Assembly: GCA_016705335.1 (NCBI GenBank)
Contig: JADIYN010000014.1
Location: 62,001-126,000, forward strand
Source: Draconibacterium sp.
Lineage (GTDB): Bacteria > Bacteroidota > Bacteroidia > Bacteroidales > Prolixibacteraceae
Length of the DNA: 64,000 bases
Direction of reading: 5' to 3'
Shown here: positions 17,698 through 28,626 of the stretch, piece by piece
How the letters are laid out: each line of letters opens with the position of its first letter
Position numbering within the stretch: the stretch's first letter is position 1
The notes under the pieces: generated by a model
What the model was told of the DNA's origin: nothing
What the model saw: only the letters and a program-made list of their open reading frames with translations
Databases searched by the model: none
Translations under genes and position numbers: made by a program

Positions 17698-18342
17698 CTA
17701 ATTTTCAATTAATTTACGATTGCGGCTTCGTTGTACCCAAATAATGATTCCAATGGTTATCAATGCCATCGGTGGAAGTATCATCATTCCATTGTTTGCA
17801 TAAAAACCACCATTAACAATGTACCAGCTTTCAGGTATAATCCTAAATCCTAGTACTGAACCAGATCCAAGCAATTCACGGAAGAAAGCTACAATGATTA
17901 AAATAGCAGCGTAACCTGCACCGTTTCCAATGCCATCGAGGAATGATTGCCACGGACGGTTACCCAGTGCAAATGCTTCCAACCGACCCATTAAAATACA
18001 GTTTGTTATAATCAACCCAACAAATACTGAAAGTTGTTTGCTAACGTCATAAACATATGCTTTCAGCACCTGATCAACCAATATTACAAGTGCGGCAAGT
18101 ACAACAAGTTGTACAATAATTCGGATGCGGTTTGGAATTGTATTTCGTAAAAGTGATATAATTACGTTTCCAAGTGCGACAACTGCCGTAACTGAGATTG
18201 ACATTACAATTGCCGGTTTTAACTGTGCTGTTACTGCCAGAGCCGAACAAATTCCTAAAACCTGAACAGTAATAGGGTTGCTGTTATTGAGTGGATCCGA
18301 AAGCAGTTTCAGATTTTTCTTTGAAAATAATGGTTCACTCAT
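17698..18342 (-). CDS. nqrD: Nqr subunit D
   Basis: Integral membrane subunit, 214 aa, with six helices. GICSALAVTAQLKPAIVMSI and VGLIITNCILMGRLEAFALG carry the two conserved Cys regions that pair with those of NqrE. It is separated from nqrC by three bases, and nqrE follows after 21 bases. Confidence 0.96.
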   Translation of the reverse strand: MSEPLFSKKNLKLLSDPLNNSNPITVQVLGICSALAVTAQLKPAIVMSISVTAVVALGNVIISLLRNTIPNRIRIIVQLVVLAALVILVDQVLKAYVYDVSKQLSVFVGLIITNCILMGRLEAFALGNRPWQSFLDGIGNGAGYAAILIIVAFFRELLGSGSVLGFRIIPESWYIVNGGFYANNGMMILPPMALITIGIIIWVQRSRNRKLIEN

Positions 18343-18345
18343 CGC

Positions 18346-19044
18346 TTATGATTTTTTCTTTTTTAAAAATTCCTGATAACTTGAGAAATCGTCGAGAAGC
18401 ATTTTTTCCAATCCTTTACTTGTAATTGTACCTCCCGAAATACCGTCAACTTTGTGTTCTGCCGGGGCTTCCTGTCCAACTTTGGCAACTAAAATTGATG
18501 TCAGTTTGCCATTATTGTCGAATAATTTTTTGCCTGCAAATTGCTTTTCAAATACAGGTATGGAAATTTCAGCTCCCAATCCCGGGGTTTCTCCCTGGTG
18601 GTCGAAGTTGGCGCCATAAATTGTATTCATATCATCATTTAATGCAACAAAACCCCAGATTGGACCCCAAAGACCGGTTCCCCTCAAAGGGAGAATATAT
18701 TTTAGTCCGTCATCGGTTTGGCACTCAAAAACCGGAAGTAACATATCCTCATGTGCTTTTGCCCTTTCTTTTTTGAGATCTACATTAAACGCATCTCCTT
18801 CAATTTGTTCGCCTTTTGTATTTACAACGTATTCTTTTTTTATTTTTTCGGCATAAATCTCTTCAGCATTTGCAACTGTACTTTCAATATTTACCGAAGC
18901 AAGGATACTTTGCTTTTTCTCAATTTCTGTATTCCTGACCTGCCGATCTTTTAACGACATTGAAATAGTGGCCAGTAAAGCAGCAACAAGAATTACCATA
19001 ATTGCCGCATATAAAACTGTATATGTATTACCGTTTCTGTTCAT
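18346..19044 (-). CDS. nqrC: Nqr subunit C
   Basis: FMN-carrying subunit, 232 aa. One N-terminal helix (VLYAAIMVILVAALLATISM) anchors a periplasmic FMN-binding domain. The covalent-flavin motif is DGISGGTITSKG (the Thr takes FMN; the family has S-G-A/G-T). GLWGPIWGFVALNDDMNTIYG is conserved. Intact. Confidence 0.96.
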   Translation of the reverse strand: MNRNGNTYTVLYAAIMVILVAALLATISMSLKDRQVRNTEIEKKQSILASVNIESTVANAEEIYAEKIKKEYVVNTKGEQIEGDAFNVDLKKERAKAHEDMLLPVFECQTDDGLKYILPLRGTGLWGPIWGFVALNDDMNTIYGANFDHQGETPGLGAEISIPVFEKQFAGKKLFDNNGKLTSILVAKVGQEAPAEHKVDGISGGTITSKGLEKMLLDDFSSYQEFLKKKKS

Positions 19045-19061
19045 GATCTGTAATTTTTCTG

Positions 19062-20240
19062 TTAAGCAGTAATTTTTGCCCTTTTCAAACGACGTTTAAT
19101 GTGGCCATTTACAACATAGTGGTCAATTAACGGTGCAAAAGTGTTCAATAACAAAATTGCAAGCATCATTCCTTCAGGATATGCAGGGTTTATTACACGG
19201 ATTAATATCGCCATGAATCCAATTAAAAATCCATAAATCCATTTTCCCGTTTCGGTTTGTGAACCCGAAACAGGGTCAGTAGCCATGAAAACCGCACCAA
19301 ATGCAAAACCGCCAAGAATTAAGTGATGCCAAAACGGCATACTGAAATAAGTAGCAATTTCAGGAGAAAGTCCGGCACTGCCTGCAAAAGCATTCAGAAT
19401 TAGTCCCATAATAGCACCGCCGGCAAATGTTGATACCATTATTTTCCAACTTCCAATTCCGGTTATTATTAAAAGAACTGCTCCAAGCAAAATTGCCAGT
19501 GTTGATGTTTCACCAATTGAACCCGGTATGAAACCAAAGAAAGCATCTGCCACACTATAATTAAGGTGACCGGCTGCAGCATCGGCTAATGGAGTTGCTC
19601 CGGTAAAACCGTCAACTACTTTGTCGGTGTCGCTTAACGAAACCCAAACTTTTATACCTGACATTTGCGCCGGGTAAGCAAAGAATAGAAACGCACGGGC
19701 AACTAAAGCAGGGTTCCAAATGTTCATCCCTGTTCCACCAAAAACCTCTTTGCCAATAATTACTGCAAAAGCTGTTGCAATTGCAATCATCCAAAGTGGT
19801 GTTTCTATTGGCATTACCAACGGAATAAGCATCCCCGATACTAAAAACCTTCATTTATTTCATGACCCCTAAACTGGGCAAAAACAAATTCGATTCCCAA
19901 ACCTACAACATATGAAACGATTACAATGGGGAGTACTTTAAGCAAGCCATAAAAAAAGACTTCAAAAAAACCGGTAGTTCCGATTTCGCCTATAGCATTA
20001 TAATGCTGAAATCCTGTATTGTACATGCCAAATAACAATGCAGGCACAAGTGCGAGCACTACAATCGACATGGTTCGTTTTAAATCGATGTGATCATGAA
20101 TATGTGTCCCCGATTTTGATGTTTTCTTTGGGACATACAAAAATGTAAAAAACCATCGTGGACTGAATTTAGCCAATGATATTTGGCTCCTTTCTGTACA
20201 AGTGGTTCTGTTTTTTCAAAAAAGTTTTTTATGAATTTCA
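19062..20240 (-). CDS. nqrB: Nqr subunit B (two frameshifts)
   Basis: Largest membrane subunit, part of the sodium path, carrying a covalent FMN. The FMN motif GFTGATPLAD is present. The true start is the ATG at 20240: reading from it gives MKFIKNFFEKTEPLVQKGAK, typical of NqrB. The frame then breaks near 20148 (six bases in a run that needs seven; restoring gives DGFFTFLYVPKK) and near 19845 (five for six T; restoring gives NEGFLVSGMLIPLV). Repaired length is about 393 aa. Both breaks are homopolymer shortenings, so probably artefacts. Confidence 0.93.
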
Positions 20241-20275
20241 TCTTCTAAAGACTGATTTTAATTTCTTTCTTAAAA

Positions 20276-21621
20276 CTAACCTAACTCTTTTATCATAACG
20301 TCAATTCCGCTTTTCAATATCTCCTGAACTTTTATTTTTGAAGTGCAGGCATATTCGCAAAGCGCAAAATCTTCACCGATGACTTCATAAATTCCAAGTT
20401 GCTCCATTTTATCGATGTCGTTAACTATTATCGCTTTAAGCAAATGAACAGGCAAGATATCCATTGGAACTAATTTTTCATATTGGCCTGATAAAACAAA
20501 AGCCCTTTCGCCGCCGTGTAAATTGGCGTTCATTTCATACTCTTTTCTTGGGAATAAACTTGAAAAGAAAGTTTTTGAAGCACTGAATTTATCAACACCT
20601 GGTAGACTCCATCCCAATAATTCATATTCGTCACCTTCAGGAATAACTGTTACCATTGAGTCATAATAACTCAGGAAATTTTGGGTTTTAACCTGATTCC
20701 AGTCAGTACATTGCCGCTGATGATGCGTTGTTTATAATCAACGTTTTTTAATTTTTTGTCGATAATAGTAGAAACCGGCGCACCCAAAATTGTTTTGTAA
20801 TATTTTGGATTTTCAACTTCGGAACCGCAAGTACTATTGTTTTGCTAAAATCAACTTTTCCGGTTTCGAATAACCTGCCAATAAAAAATCACATCCTGAG
20901 GGTTGATTGTCCAAATCACTTCACCTTTATTAATTGGCGAAGTATTGTGGATTTGAACTCCTACATTTCCGGCGGGGTGTGGCCCTTCGAATGTATTTAT
21001 TACCACATTTTTAATTCCGGTAAAAGCAGAATTGGCATTTACGCCCAAATTTACCTTTCCTGAAGTTAGTTTTGCAAGCGCATTAATTCCTGTTTGAAAG
21101 GTATTTAATTGCCCCTTCAAAATAAAACTATAATCAGGTGCCAAAGGCGCTGTGTCAAAAGTTGATATATAAATTGATTTTGGGGTTTCGGCCGGAGAAG
21201 CAATAATTCCATAAGGACGTTTCTTAATAAACGGCCACATTCCGCTTTTCAAAAGTAAACCTTTGATTTCATCTTCCGAAAGGGAATTTGGATCAGCTTT
21301 TTTGAACTCAACAGAACCTGATTTTTCATCGGTTTCAATTACTACCTCCAGGATTTTACGCCTTTCTCCACGGTTTACCGAAACTACTTTTCCGCCAACT
21401 GGGGCAGTAAAAAATATTTCAGGATGATACTTATCGTAAAATAAAGCGTCGCCGGCTTTTACAACGGCATCGGTTTTTACCATGAGTTTTGGAGTGAGTC
21501 CCGGGAAATCGGTGGGTTTCAGTGCAACGGTTACAGGAAACGGTAATGTTTCAAGTTCTTGTTTAGCACCCCCTTTTAGCTTAATATTCAGCCCTTTCCT
21601 TAACTTAATAGTTTCTGACAT
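20276..21621 (-). CDS. nqrA: Nqr subunit A (several frameshifts)
   Basis: Peripheral ubiquinone-binding subunit and first gene of the operon. The N-terminal part (KLRKGLNIKLKGGAKQ, FFTAPVGGKVVSVNRGERRK) is intact to about 20890. There an extra T diverts the frame; read through, it continues DVIFIGRLFETGKVDFSKT. Further breaks near 20823 and 20690 surround VENPKYYKTILGAPVSTII and RIISGNVLTG, and the C-terminal part (ATG at 20656) holds EYELLGWSLPG and LCEYACTSK. Repaired length is about 450 aa, as expected. At least three indels in one operon gene point to sequence error. Confidence 0.9.
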
Positions 21622-21655
21622 ATTTAACTCTGATAGTGTTATTTTTTTCGAGTTT

Positions 21656-21687
21656 CAAAAGTATATAATTTATTGAGTAGTGGCAAT
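21656..21687 (-). promoter_or_regulatory. Promoter of the nqrABCDEF operon
   Basis: Minus-strand TACTTTTG (21663-21656) matches the -7 box TAnnTTTG. ATTG lies 20 bases upstream in place of TTTG. The start codon of nqrA is 35 bases after the -7 box. Confidence 0.6.
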
Positions 21688-21883
21688 TTTTGATTTGCAA
21701 TCTTAACTATTTGTAATTATTCTTTATTTTTAGTTGACACTGTTTTATTTTCAACATTATTTATTTCAGTTTGTTGTTTTATTTTCCGTGAAATTTAACA
21801 GAACAGATTAATTTGGCATTTTTATCGTTTAAATAATATGGCTTTTCAATAAGTTCAGCAGAGGTTTTTTAAAATTATTCGAA

Positions 21884-23164
21884 ATGAAAAATTATCAATT
21901 TGTAGTTATTTTTTTATTTGTTTCGGTTTTGCAGGGGTTTTCGCAGGACAAAAAGTATTATTACGAAAATGCTGTTTATAAAGAATATATCAAATCGGTG
22001 CAAATGTATCGGGATGGATTTGAACTATCCTATCCGGTGCTGATGCTCAATGAAAATGCATCACTATTATTTAAATTCGATGATTTGTCGGATGAAGGGA
22101 AAAACTACTATTATACAATTATTCATTGCGATGCTAACTGGAATGAAAGTTACATCGGACAAAGTGAATATCTGAATGGTTTCACAGATAATCCAATAGA
22201 TGATTATAAGTTGTCTTTCAACACCACATTTAATTATACCAATTATCAGGTTCTTTTGCCAAATGATAATGTAAAATTTAATTATTCAGGAAATTATGTA
22301 ATTGTTGTTTATGAAGACAACGACAAGGAAAAAGTTGTAATTACACAACGTTTTTATGTAGTAGAACAAAAGGTTGATATACAGGGAAATGTGCACCGGG
22401 CTTCAAATGATCCGTTTGAAGGTTCAAACCAGGAAGTGGATTTTGTGATAACACACAATGATGTGGTAATTGAAAATCCGTTGAAGGATGTTAAAGTTAT
22501 TTTAATGCAAAATGGCAGGCACGACAATGCAATTCGTGATTTGAAACCACTTTTTATCCGTGGAAACCGGCTTGAATATGATTATCAAAATGAAAATGTT
22601 TTTAAGGCAGGTAATGAATTCAGATATTTCGATAACCGTTCAAATAAATACAACGGCGAATATGTTGAATCAACTGAATTCCAAAGGCCATATTTTCACA
22701 AAACCTTAATGAAAGATGAAGTACGCGCTAACAAGGATTTTTTTCAGTATAAAGAAATGAATGGCAGATATACTATTGAAAGCCAGGATCAGGAAGTAAG
22801 TGATCCGGATACGGAATGTGATTATACATTCGTACATTTTACCCTTCCGCTGCCTTCCATTTTGTTGGGTGGATCAGTTAATGTTTTTGGCGCACTTACC
22901 GGATGGAACGCCAACAAAAGCAACGAAATGACATGGAATTTTAATACGAGTGCCTACGAACTTACACTTCTCCTGAAACAAGGCTATTACAATTATCAAT
23001 ATGTTTATGTTCCGCAAGGTTCGCTTGTTGCCGATGCCGCCAACATTGAAGGCAGTTTTTGGGAAACCGAAAATGATTACCAGTTGTATGTTTATTACAG
23101 CGATTTTTCTGCAAGATATGACAGACTTGTGGGATACCGGATTTTTAATTCGAAGGAGAAATAG
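21884..23164 (+). CDS. Type IX secretion system plug protein (DUF5103)
   Basis: 426-aa exported protein with a signal peptide (FLFVSVLQGFSQ). The chain shows the DUF5103 layout: an N-terminal beta domain (SVQMYRDGFELSYPVLMLNENASLLFKFDD split over the start), YYYTIIHCDANWNESYIGQSEYLNGF, and FNTTFNYTNYQVLLPN, then a C-terminal domain with TGWNANKSNEMTWNF. This family closes the periplasmic side of the SprA translocon in T9SS. It stands alone between nqr and a kinase; the other T9SS parts here are not linked to it. Confidence 0.87.
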   Translation: MKNYQFVVIFLFVSVLQGFSQDKKYYYENAVYKEYIKSVQMYRDGFELSYPVLMLNENASLLFKFDDLSDEGKNYYYTIIHCDANWNESYIGQSEYLNGFTDNPIDDYKLSFNTTFNYTNYQVLLPNDNVKFNYSGNYVIVVYEDNDKEKVVITQRFYVVEQKVDIQGNVHRASNDPFEGSNQEVDFVITHNDVVIENPLKDVKVILMQNGRHDNAIRDLKPLFIRGNRLEYDYQNENVFKAGNEFRYFDNRSNKYNGEYVESTEFQRPYFHKTLMKDEVRANKDFFQYKEMNGRYTIESQDQEVSDPDTECDYTFVHFTLPLPSILLGGSVNVFGALTGWNANKSNEMTWNFNTSAYELTLLLKQGYYNYQYVYVPQGSLVADAANIEGSFWETENDYQLYVYYSDFSARYDRLVGYRIFNSKEK

Positions 23165-23188
23165 GAAAATTTACGATGGATTTTTGTG

Positions 23189-25276
23189 TTAACTAACAAT
23201 ACTTAAATATCCTTTCCCATTTTTAAAAGGCAGCGAAAACCAGAAATTACTTCCTTTTCCGGGTGTCGATTCAAATTCAAGTTCACCGCCAAGTAAAGCA
23301 ATATAGTGTTGAACGATAGCTAATCCAAGGCCAGAGCCTGAAGTTGACTCATTTATTTGATTCTGAACACGGTAAAAACGATCGAAAATGTGTTTAAATT
23401 CTATTTCGGGGATTCCGATTCCCGTGTCGGAAACTCCAAATTTTACCCATTCATTCCGTATCATTTCATAACTGATATTTATTTCACCCTTCAATGTGTA
23501 TTTTACCGCATTATCAACAAGTAACGACAAAATTTCACTAAGAATATTCGTGTCGGTTTCAAACCCAAATTCTTTGTTTGGCACATCAATTTTCAGGTTT
23601 AATTTAATCTTTTTTGAATCGGGTATCAAAATGAGGTATTTGTTGTAGGCATCCCGCATCAGCACATTTATATTACAAAACCTATTTACTACTTCAATGG
23701 TTTGTGCTTCAATTTTCGACAAGTGAATTGTGTTGTCGATCATGTTTAACAGTTGTTTTCCATTAATTGCTATGGCATCCGACAATTCCAGTTTTTCTTC
23801 AGGTTCCAAATCCGAATCTGCCAGAATTCGCGAGAAATTTGTTATCACATTCATTGGAGTGCGGATTTCATGCGACAGGTTTGCAAGGAATGCTGATTTT
23901 AACTTGTCCGATTCCTCTGCACGTATTAAAGCTTTTTCAAGTTTAAACTCAGCTGTTTTCCGTTTTGTAATATCACGGGCAATCGAAATTACCGAATGGG
24001 CATTTAGTTTTGTCAACCGCATTTCAAAAAGAAAAGTTCCGTTTGGCGTGTTCATCTGGTATTCGATGGTTTCAATCGAATTGGTTTTAATTGAAGTTTG
24101 AATACAACTGAATATTTTTTCGGCCATATTTTCTGGGAAACCAACTTCAAATATTGTACTGCCAATAATATTTGCATCTTCAATTTTAAATAAATCACTT
24201 TCTTTTATTACAAAATCTTCATAAGTTCCATCCTTGTCAATTACAAAAAAGATATCTGGAATTGCTTCTAGTAAAACTTTGTATCGGCGTTTGCTTTCTT
24301 CCAGTTCAGCAATTTTGTTTTTAATATTCGTTACGTCCTCAAATATAATATAGAATTTTTTATAGTCGGGTTGCAAAACATGAATGTTGTACCAGCGTTC
24401 AAGAGCACGAGCATAAAATTCATGTAGTTTTTTTTGTTTCGAATGCAACAAAACGTATTTATTCAAATCGAATTTGGTTTTAAAAATTAAGTTGAAAATG
24501 TAATCAGCTTTCTGTTCCTGAACTTCGTAAAGGTTTATTTTAAAATTACTCTCAAAAGCATTGTTTACTTTTTCAACTATTAATTGTTCAATGTTGCCCG
24601 CTTCATCTCTGTCGGCTCTGATTTGTGCAATTGAAAACCCTGAGTCCTGTACTACTTTATTTACGCTTTGAATGAATGCATCTATTTGGCTTTGACTTTT
24701 TTTGATAATTGATTTGTAATAAACGCGCATTAAATATCCAAATAGAAACACTGGAACAAAAACAAAAACAGGATTGATAACAAATGGACTGAACAGCGAA
24801 TATGAATCAATCAGAAGATTCAATTTTAACATTTGAAAAATAACTGTTATCAGCCCAATAAAGAAGTAGGTTTTGATTTTAATATTAGTATCAGAAAAAT
24901 GGAGCAGAAAAATCATCCCTATATGTAACCAGAAGACTGTTAAATATATGGTTTCCGATGTTGGAGAGTTTTGATTAAAATCGGAAAAATAGTAGGCGTA
25001 AAGTGCAAACGGCAATAAAAAAATGCTGCTAACAGAACAGTTTATCCTTCCGTTAATTGCACAAATTATGGGTAAGGTTGCTATTGCAATAAACAAAATG
25101 TTGCAAATCAGACAGGTACTGTCGTCATCAAAAATTAAATTGTATAATAGAAAAAATAGCGCAAAAACTTCAAAAACCACCCAAACAATGAGCAATTGCC
25201 AAAGCTTTTTCTTATCCTGGATTGAGCTTTCAACCCAAAATGTGTTGGATAATATTGTAAATAATTTTGTAATCAA
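23189..25276 (-). CDS. Membrane sensor histidine kinase with PAS domains
   Basis: 695-aa kinase. Six to seven hydrophobic segments (residues 27-190) are followed by a PAS-like region (about 200-320), a second PAS (LLEAIPDIFFVIDKDGTYEDF) with PAC (RDITKRKTAEFKL), HisKA with phosphoacceptor His in FLANLSHEIRTPMNVITNFS and HATPase_c (N box LVDNAVKYT, DTGIGIP, GSGLGLAI). No receiver domain is attached and no regulator lies next to it. Convergent with the T9SS plug gene, 24 bases apart. Confidence 0.9.
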   Translation of the reverse strand: MITKLFTILSNTFWVESSIQDKKKLWQLLIVWVVFEVFALFFLLYNLIFDDDSTCLICNILFIAIATLPIICAINGRINCSVSSIFLLPFALYAYYFSDFNQNSPTSETIYLTVFWLHIGMIFLLHFSDTNIKIKTYFFIGLITVIFQMLKLNLLIDSYSLFSPFVINPVFVFVPVFLFGYLMRVYYKSIIKKSQSQIDAFIQSVNKVVQDSGFSIAQIRADRDEAGNIEQLIVEKVNNAFESNFKINLYEVQEQKADYIFNLIFKTKFDLNKYVLLHSKQKKLHEFYARALERWYNIHVLQPDYKKFYIIFEDVTNIKNKIAELEESKRRYKVLLEAIPDIFFVIDKDGTYEDFVIKESDLFKIEDANIIGSTIFEVGFPENMAEKIFSCIQTSIKTNSIETIEYQMNTPNGTFLFEMRLTKLNAHSVISIARDITKRKTAEFKLEKALIRAEESDKLKSAFLANLSHEIRTPMNVITNFSRILADSDLEPEEKLELSDAIAINGKQLLNMIDNTIHLSKIEAQTIEVVNRFCNINVLMRDAYNKYLILIPDSKKIKLNLKIDVPNKEFGFETDTNILSEILSLLVDNAVKYTLKGEINISYEMIRNEWVKFGVSDTGIGIPEIEFKHIFDRFYRVQNQINESTSGSGLGLAIVQHYIALLGGELEFESTPGKGSNFWFSLPFKNGKGYLSIVS

Positions 25277-25481
25277 TACTTTAAAGTTGTCAACACTGTC
25301 AAAAAATGCGTCCGTTCAAATATAATTCAATTCTAAATAACATTAAAGTATGATTCCTAAAAACTGACATTTGTTTTGTTTATCATTCTGCAAATGTGAT
25401 ATGGTTGAAAATTAAGGCTTTACAAATGAAATATTTTTTAAGTCACTGATTTTTGTTATGATTTATCAAATTTTGATTCCA

Positions 25482-25489
25482 TAGTTTTG
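25482..25489 (+). promoter_or_regulatory. Possible -7 element of pruA
   Basis: TAGTTTTG fits TAnnTTTG, 32 bases ahead of the start codon; the nearest upstream TTTG is too far away (26 bases) for the normal spacing. Confidence 0.4.
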
Positions 25490-25521
25490 TATAAAATGAA
25501 TTTTACACAAAAAAGAAAGTT

Positions 25522-27159
25522 ATGTCAAAGGGAATTTTTAATGTGCCGGTTGCGAAAAACGAATCTATTTTAAGCTATGCACCCGGAAGTTTGGAAAGAA
25601 CTCTGTTAAAAGAGAAAATTGATGAATTAAGGTCAACTGAAGTTGATTTGCCAATGGTTATTGGAGGATTGGAAGTTTATACTGACCGAAAAGTCAGGAT
25701 ATTTCCACCACACGATATCGCGCACACGTTGGGATATTACAACCAGGGCGATTCGGGCCACATAGAAATGGCAATTGATGCGGCACTCGCAGCCCGCGAA
25801 AGTTGGGCAAACCTGTCATGGCAGCACCGCGCATCCATATTTTTAAAAGCTGCTGATTTGTTGGCAGGGCCGTACCGGGCAAAAATTAATGCTGCAACAA
25901 TGCTGGGTCAATCAAAAAATGCTTTTCAGGCTGAAATTGATGCTGCATGTGAACTGGCCGATTTTTTCAGGTTCGGGGTAAAAGTGATGACCGACATTTA
26001 TAAAATTCAACCCGAATCAGCCCCGGGAATGTGGAATTACAATGAATTCCGTCCTTTGGAAGGTTTTGTTTTTGCGCTCACTCCTTTCAATTTTACTTCA
26101 ATTGCCGGAAACCTGCCCGCTGCACCTGCTTTAATGGGGAATGTGGTAGTTTGGAAACCTTCAAAAACCGCCATTTACTCAGCAGCCGTTATAATGGAGA
26201 TATTTAGGGAAGCTGGTTTACCCGATGGTGTTATTAACCTGGTATTTGCATCAGGACCAGTTGTTGCTGACATGGTTTTAACACATCCACGTTTTACAGG
26301 TATTCATTATACTGGTTCAACAGGAGTTTTTAACAGCATCTGGAAAAATATTGGCGACAATATTTCGAAATATAAAACATACCCAAGAATTGTTGGCGAA
26401 ACTGGTGGAAAGGATTTTATTTTTGCTGACAACACTGCCGACCCGCAGGCACTTGCAATTGCAATGGTACGCGGTGCTTTTGAATATCAGGGACAAAAAT
26501 GTTCGGCTGCTTCAAGGGTTTATATCCCTGAAAGCATTTGGCCAGATGTGAAAAGACGTTTTGGAAACGAGTTGGCCACTATTAAAATGGGACCTCCTGA
26601 AGATTTTACAAACTTTATTAATGCAGTTATTGATGAAGCTTCGTTTGATAAACTTAAAGGTTTTATTGACAGGGCTAAAAACGATAAAGATGCTGAAGTG
26701 ATTTTTGGTGGAAATTGCGACAAATCGGTTGGTTATTTTATCGAACCAACAGTAATATTGGCGAAAAAACCGGACTACATTACCATGGAAGAAGAACTCT
26801 TTGGGCCAGTTTTAACTGTATTTGTATATGAAGATGAAGAAATGGACAAAACACTTGAAGTACTTGATAATACTTCGATTTACGCACTTACCGGCGCAGT
26901 AATGTCTCAAAATCGCTACAACATCGAAAAAATTACAAAGCGGCTGGAAAATGCAGCAGGTAACTTTTACATTAATGATAAACCAACAGGTGCTGTTGTT
27001 GGTCAACAGCCATTTGGAGGGGCACGGGCATCAGGAACAAATGATAAAGCCGGATCAATTTTTAATATGTTGCGCTGGACTTCAATCCGCACAATCAAGG
27101 AAACTTTTGTAACACCTAAAAATTATACCTATCCTAATTTTCAACCCGATAAAGTTTGA
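25522..27159 (+). CDS. pruA: L-glutamate gamma-semialdehyde (delta-1-pyrroline-5-carboxylate) dehydrogenase
   Basis: Aldehyde dehydrogenase of 545 aa that oxidises glutamate semialdehyde to glutamate, the second step of proline catabolism. Conserved pieces are TPFNFTSIAGNLPAAPALMG (cofactor site), VGETGGKDF with the general-base Glu, EYQGQKCSAASRVYIP with the catalytic Cys, and the C-terminal FGGARASGTNDKAGS. It matches the eukaryote-like P5CDH type common in Bacteroidota. No proline dehydrogenase gene is adjacent. Intact. Confidence 0.94.
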   Translation: MSKGIFNVPVAKNESILSYAPGSLERTLLKEKIDELRSTEVDLPMVIGGLEVYTDRKVRIFPPHDIAHTLGYYNQGDSGHIEMAIDAALAARESWANLSWQHRASIFLKAADLLAGPYRAKINAATMLGQSKNAFQAEIDAACELADFFRFGVKVMTDIYKIQPESAPGMWNYNEFRPLEGFVFALTPFNFTSIAGNLPAAPALMGNVVVWKPSKTAIYSAAVIMEIFREAGLPDGVINLVFASGPVVADMVLTHPRFTGIHYTGSTGVFNSIWKNIGDNISKYKTYPRIVGETGGKDFIFADNTADPQALAIAMVRGAFEYQGQKCSAASRVYIPESIWPDVKRRFGNELATIKMGPPEDFTNFINAVIDEASFDKLKGFIDRAKNDKDAEVIFGGNCDKSVGYFIEPTVILAKKPDYITMEEELFGPVLTVFVYEDEEMDKTLEVLDNTSIYALTGAVMSQNRYNIEKITKRLENAAGNFYINDKPTGAVVGQQPFGGARASGTNDKAGSIFNMLRWTSIRTIKETFVTPKNYTYPNFQPDKV

Positions 27160-27259
27160 AATAAACCGGAGGATGTTTATAAAAGGGTATTGAAACATTT
27201 CAATGCCCTTTTTTTATCCTTTCGAAAATCCTACTTTTGTTGAATCAATTTTTTTTGAA

Positions 27260-27568
27260 ATGGGGAAATTAGATTTTAATAGCGGTGTTTTTAGAATACT
27301 TGGAAATAAGTGGATTATCGCTTCTATTTTATTTTTAACTTGGATTGTTTTTTTTGATGAAAACAGCATTGTATCGCATCAGAAAAACAAAAGGAGACTT
27401 TATGAACTTAAACAACAGGAAGAATATTACAGGGAACGTATTGAGGTGGATAAACAAAAACTTGATGATTTAAAAGCAGGAGAAGAAAAACTCGAAAAAT
27501 TTGCGCGTGAGCAATATTATATGTCAAAATCAGACGAAGACGTTTTTGTAGTTGTGGATGATGATTAA
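27260..27568 (+). CDS. FtsB/DivIC-like septum formation protein
   Basis: Short bitopic membrane protein of 102 aa counted from MGKLDFN; one helix (WIIASILFLTWIVFF) is followed by a coiled coil (LYELKQQEEYYRERIEVDKQ). The ending LEKFAREQYYMSKSDEDVFVV is typical of FtsB/DivIC. It would help hold the division complex together. Longer starts upstream would place polar residues before the helix and are less likely. Confidence 0.83.
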   Translation: MGKLDFNSGVFRILGNKWIIASILFLTWIVFFDENSIVSHQKNKRRLYELKQQEEYYRERIEVDKQKLDDLKAGEEKLEKFAREQYYMSKSDEDVFVVVDDD

Positions 27569-27750
27569 ATCATAAAAAATCTTAATACTTCTTCATTTTT
27601 ATAGAATTTTTATCCTTCTAAACCCCGGAATTTCGTTTTAAAATTAACCTGACTTCAAACTTAGTTATTATAATTTTTTGAATGCAGAGTGCTGCACGAA
27701 ACAGAATTTTATTTGAAGGGTTTTTAAAATTTCTTATATTGGTACTTGAA

Positions 27751-28341
27751 ATGAAAGAGAATATCGACATATTTAAAATAAAGTCAAACAATATTCCTCC
27801 TCAAAAAGGCAGGATATTAATTGCTGAACCTTTTTTACATGGGGATTATTTTAGCCGTTCGGTTGTGTTTTTAGTGGCATACAGCGAAAAGGGTGCAGTT
27901 GGTTTTATATTAAACAAAAAAATTGAATATCAGTTGCATGACGTCTTTCCCGACTTTCCTGAATTCAAAGGCAATATTTTTATAGGAGGACCGGTTTCTG
28001 CTGATTCAATATTTTATGTGCATAAATTAGGAGGTAAATTGCCGGGTAGTATAAATGTATTAGGTGATTTGTATTGGGGTGGCGATTTTGAAGTGCTTAA
28101 AAATCTTATTACTGTAGGAGCCGTAAACACAGAAGATATACACTTTTTCCTGGGTTATTCAGGTTGGGATGCCGGACAACTTGAAGATGAAATAAAGGAG
28201 GATTCATGGTTGGTTACCGATGTTGATGAAAATTTAATTATGCAGGAAGCAAATAATTCATCATGGGCCGATTTTGTAAAAAAAGCCGGGAATCGTTATT
28301 CTATTTGGGAAAATTATCCTGAAAATCCGTCTTTTAACTAA
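27751..28341 (+). CDS. YqgE/AlgH family protein
   Basis: 196-aa cytoplasmic protein from the ATG at 27751. Family motifs are KGRILIAEPFLHGDYFSRSV, EKGAVGFILNK, IGGPVSADSIFYVHK, and FLGYSGWDAGQLEDEI. The biochemical role of YqgE is unsettled. An upstream ATG at 27682 would add 23 residues not found in the family core. Confidence 0.9.
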   Translation: MKENIDIFKIKSNNIPPQKGRILIAEPFLHGDYFSRSVVFLVAYSEKGAVGFILNKKIEYQLHDVFPDFPEFKGNIFIGGPVSADSIFYVHKLGGKLPGSINVLGDLYWGGDFEVLKNLITVGAVNTEDIHFFLGYSGWDAGQLEDEIKEDSWLVTDVDENLIMQEANNSSWADFVKKAGNRYSIWENYPENPSFN

Positions 28342-28626
28342 ATCTTTTTATTTGTCTTATTTCTTTATATAAAAAGATCAGTCTATTTAAAATAAATGAA
28401 TTATTCAATGTCGGTTCTGCACTTTTATTATAATTCAATTTTCTACAGGCAATTTTCAAACATTAAATACCATTTTTCGAGAACAATGTGAAATAGCTGG
28501 GTCTTAATCCTGCCTGAAAGTTTTATTTCGGGGAGGCGTAAAAAAAAAATTATAATTTTGCCCTCACATAATTTGAAAAAGAAATCATCCCGGAGTTACG
28601 GGGAATTATAAACTTAAAACTACTTT
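28342..28626. other. Intergenic stretch
   Basis: Between yqgE and the carboxyltransferase. Apart from a possible -7 box (TAATTTTG, 28553-28560) 66 bases before the next start, I see no gene, repeat or strong hairpin. Confidence 0.6.
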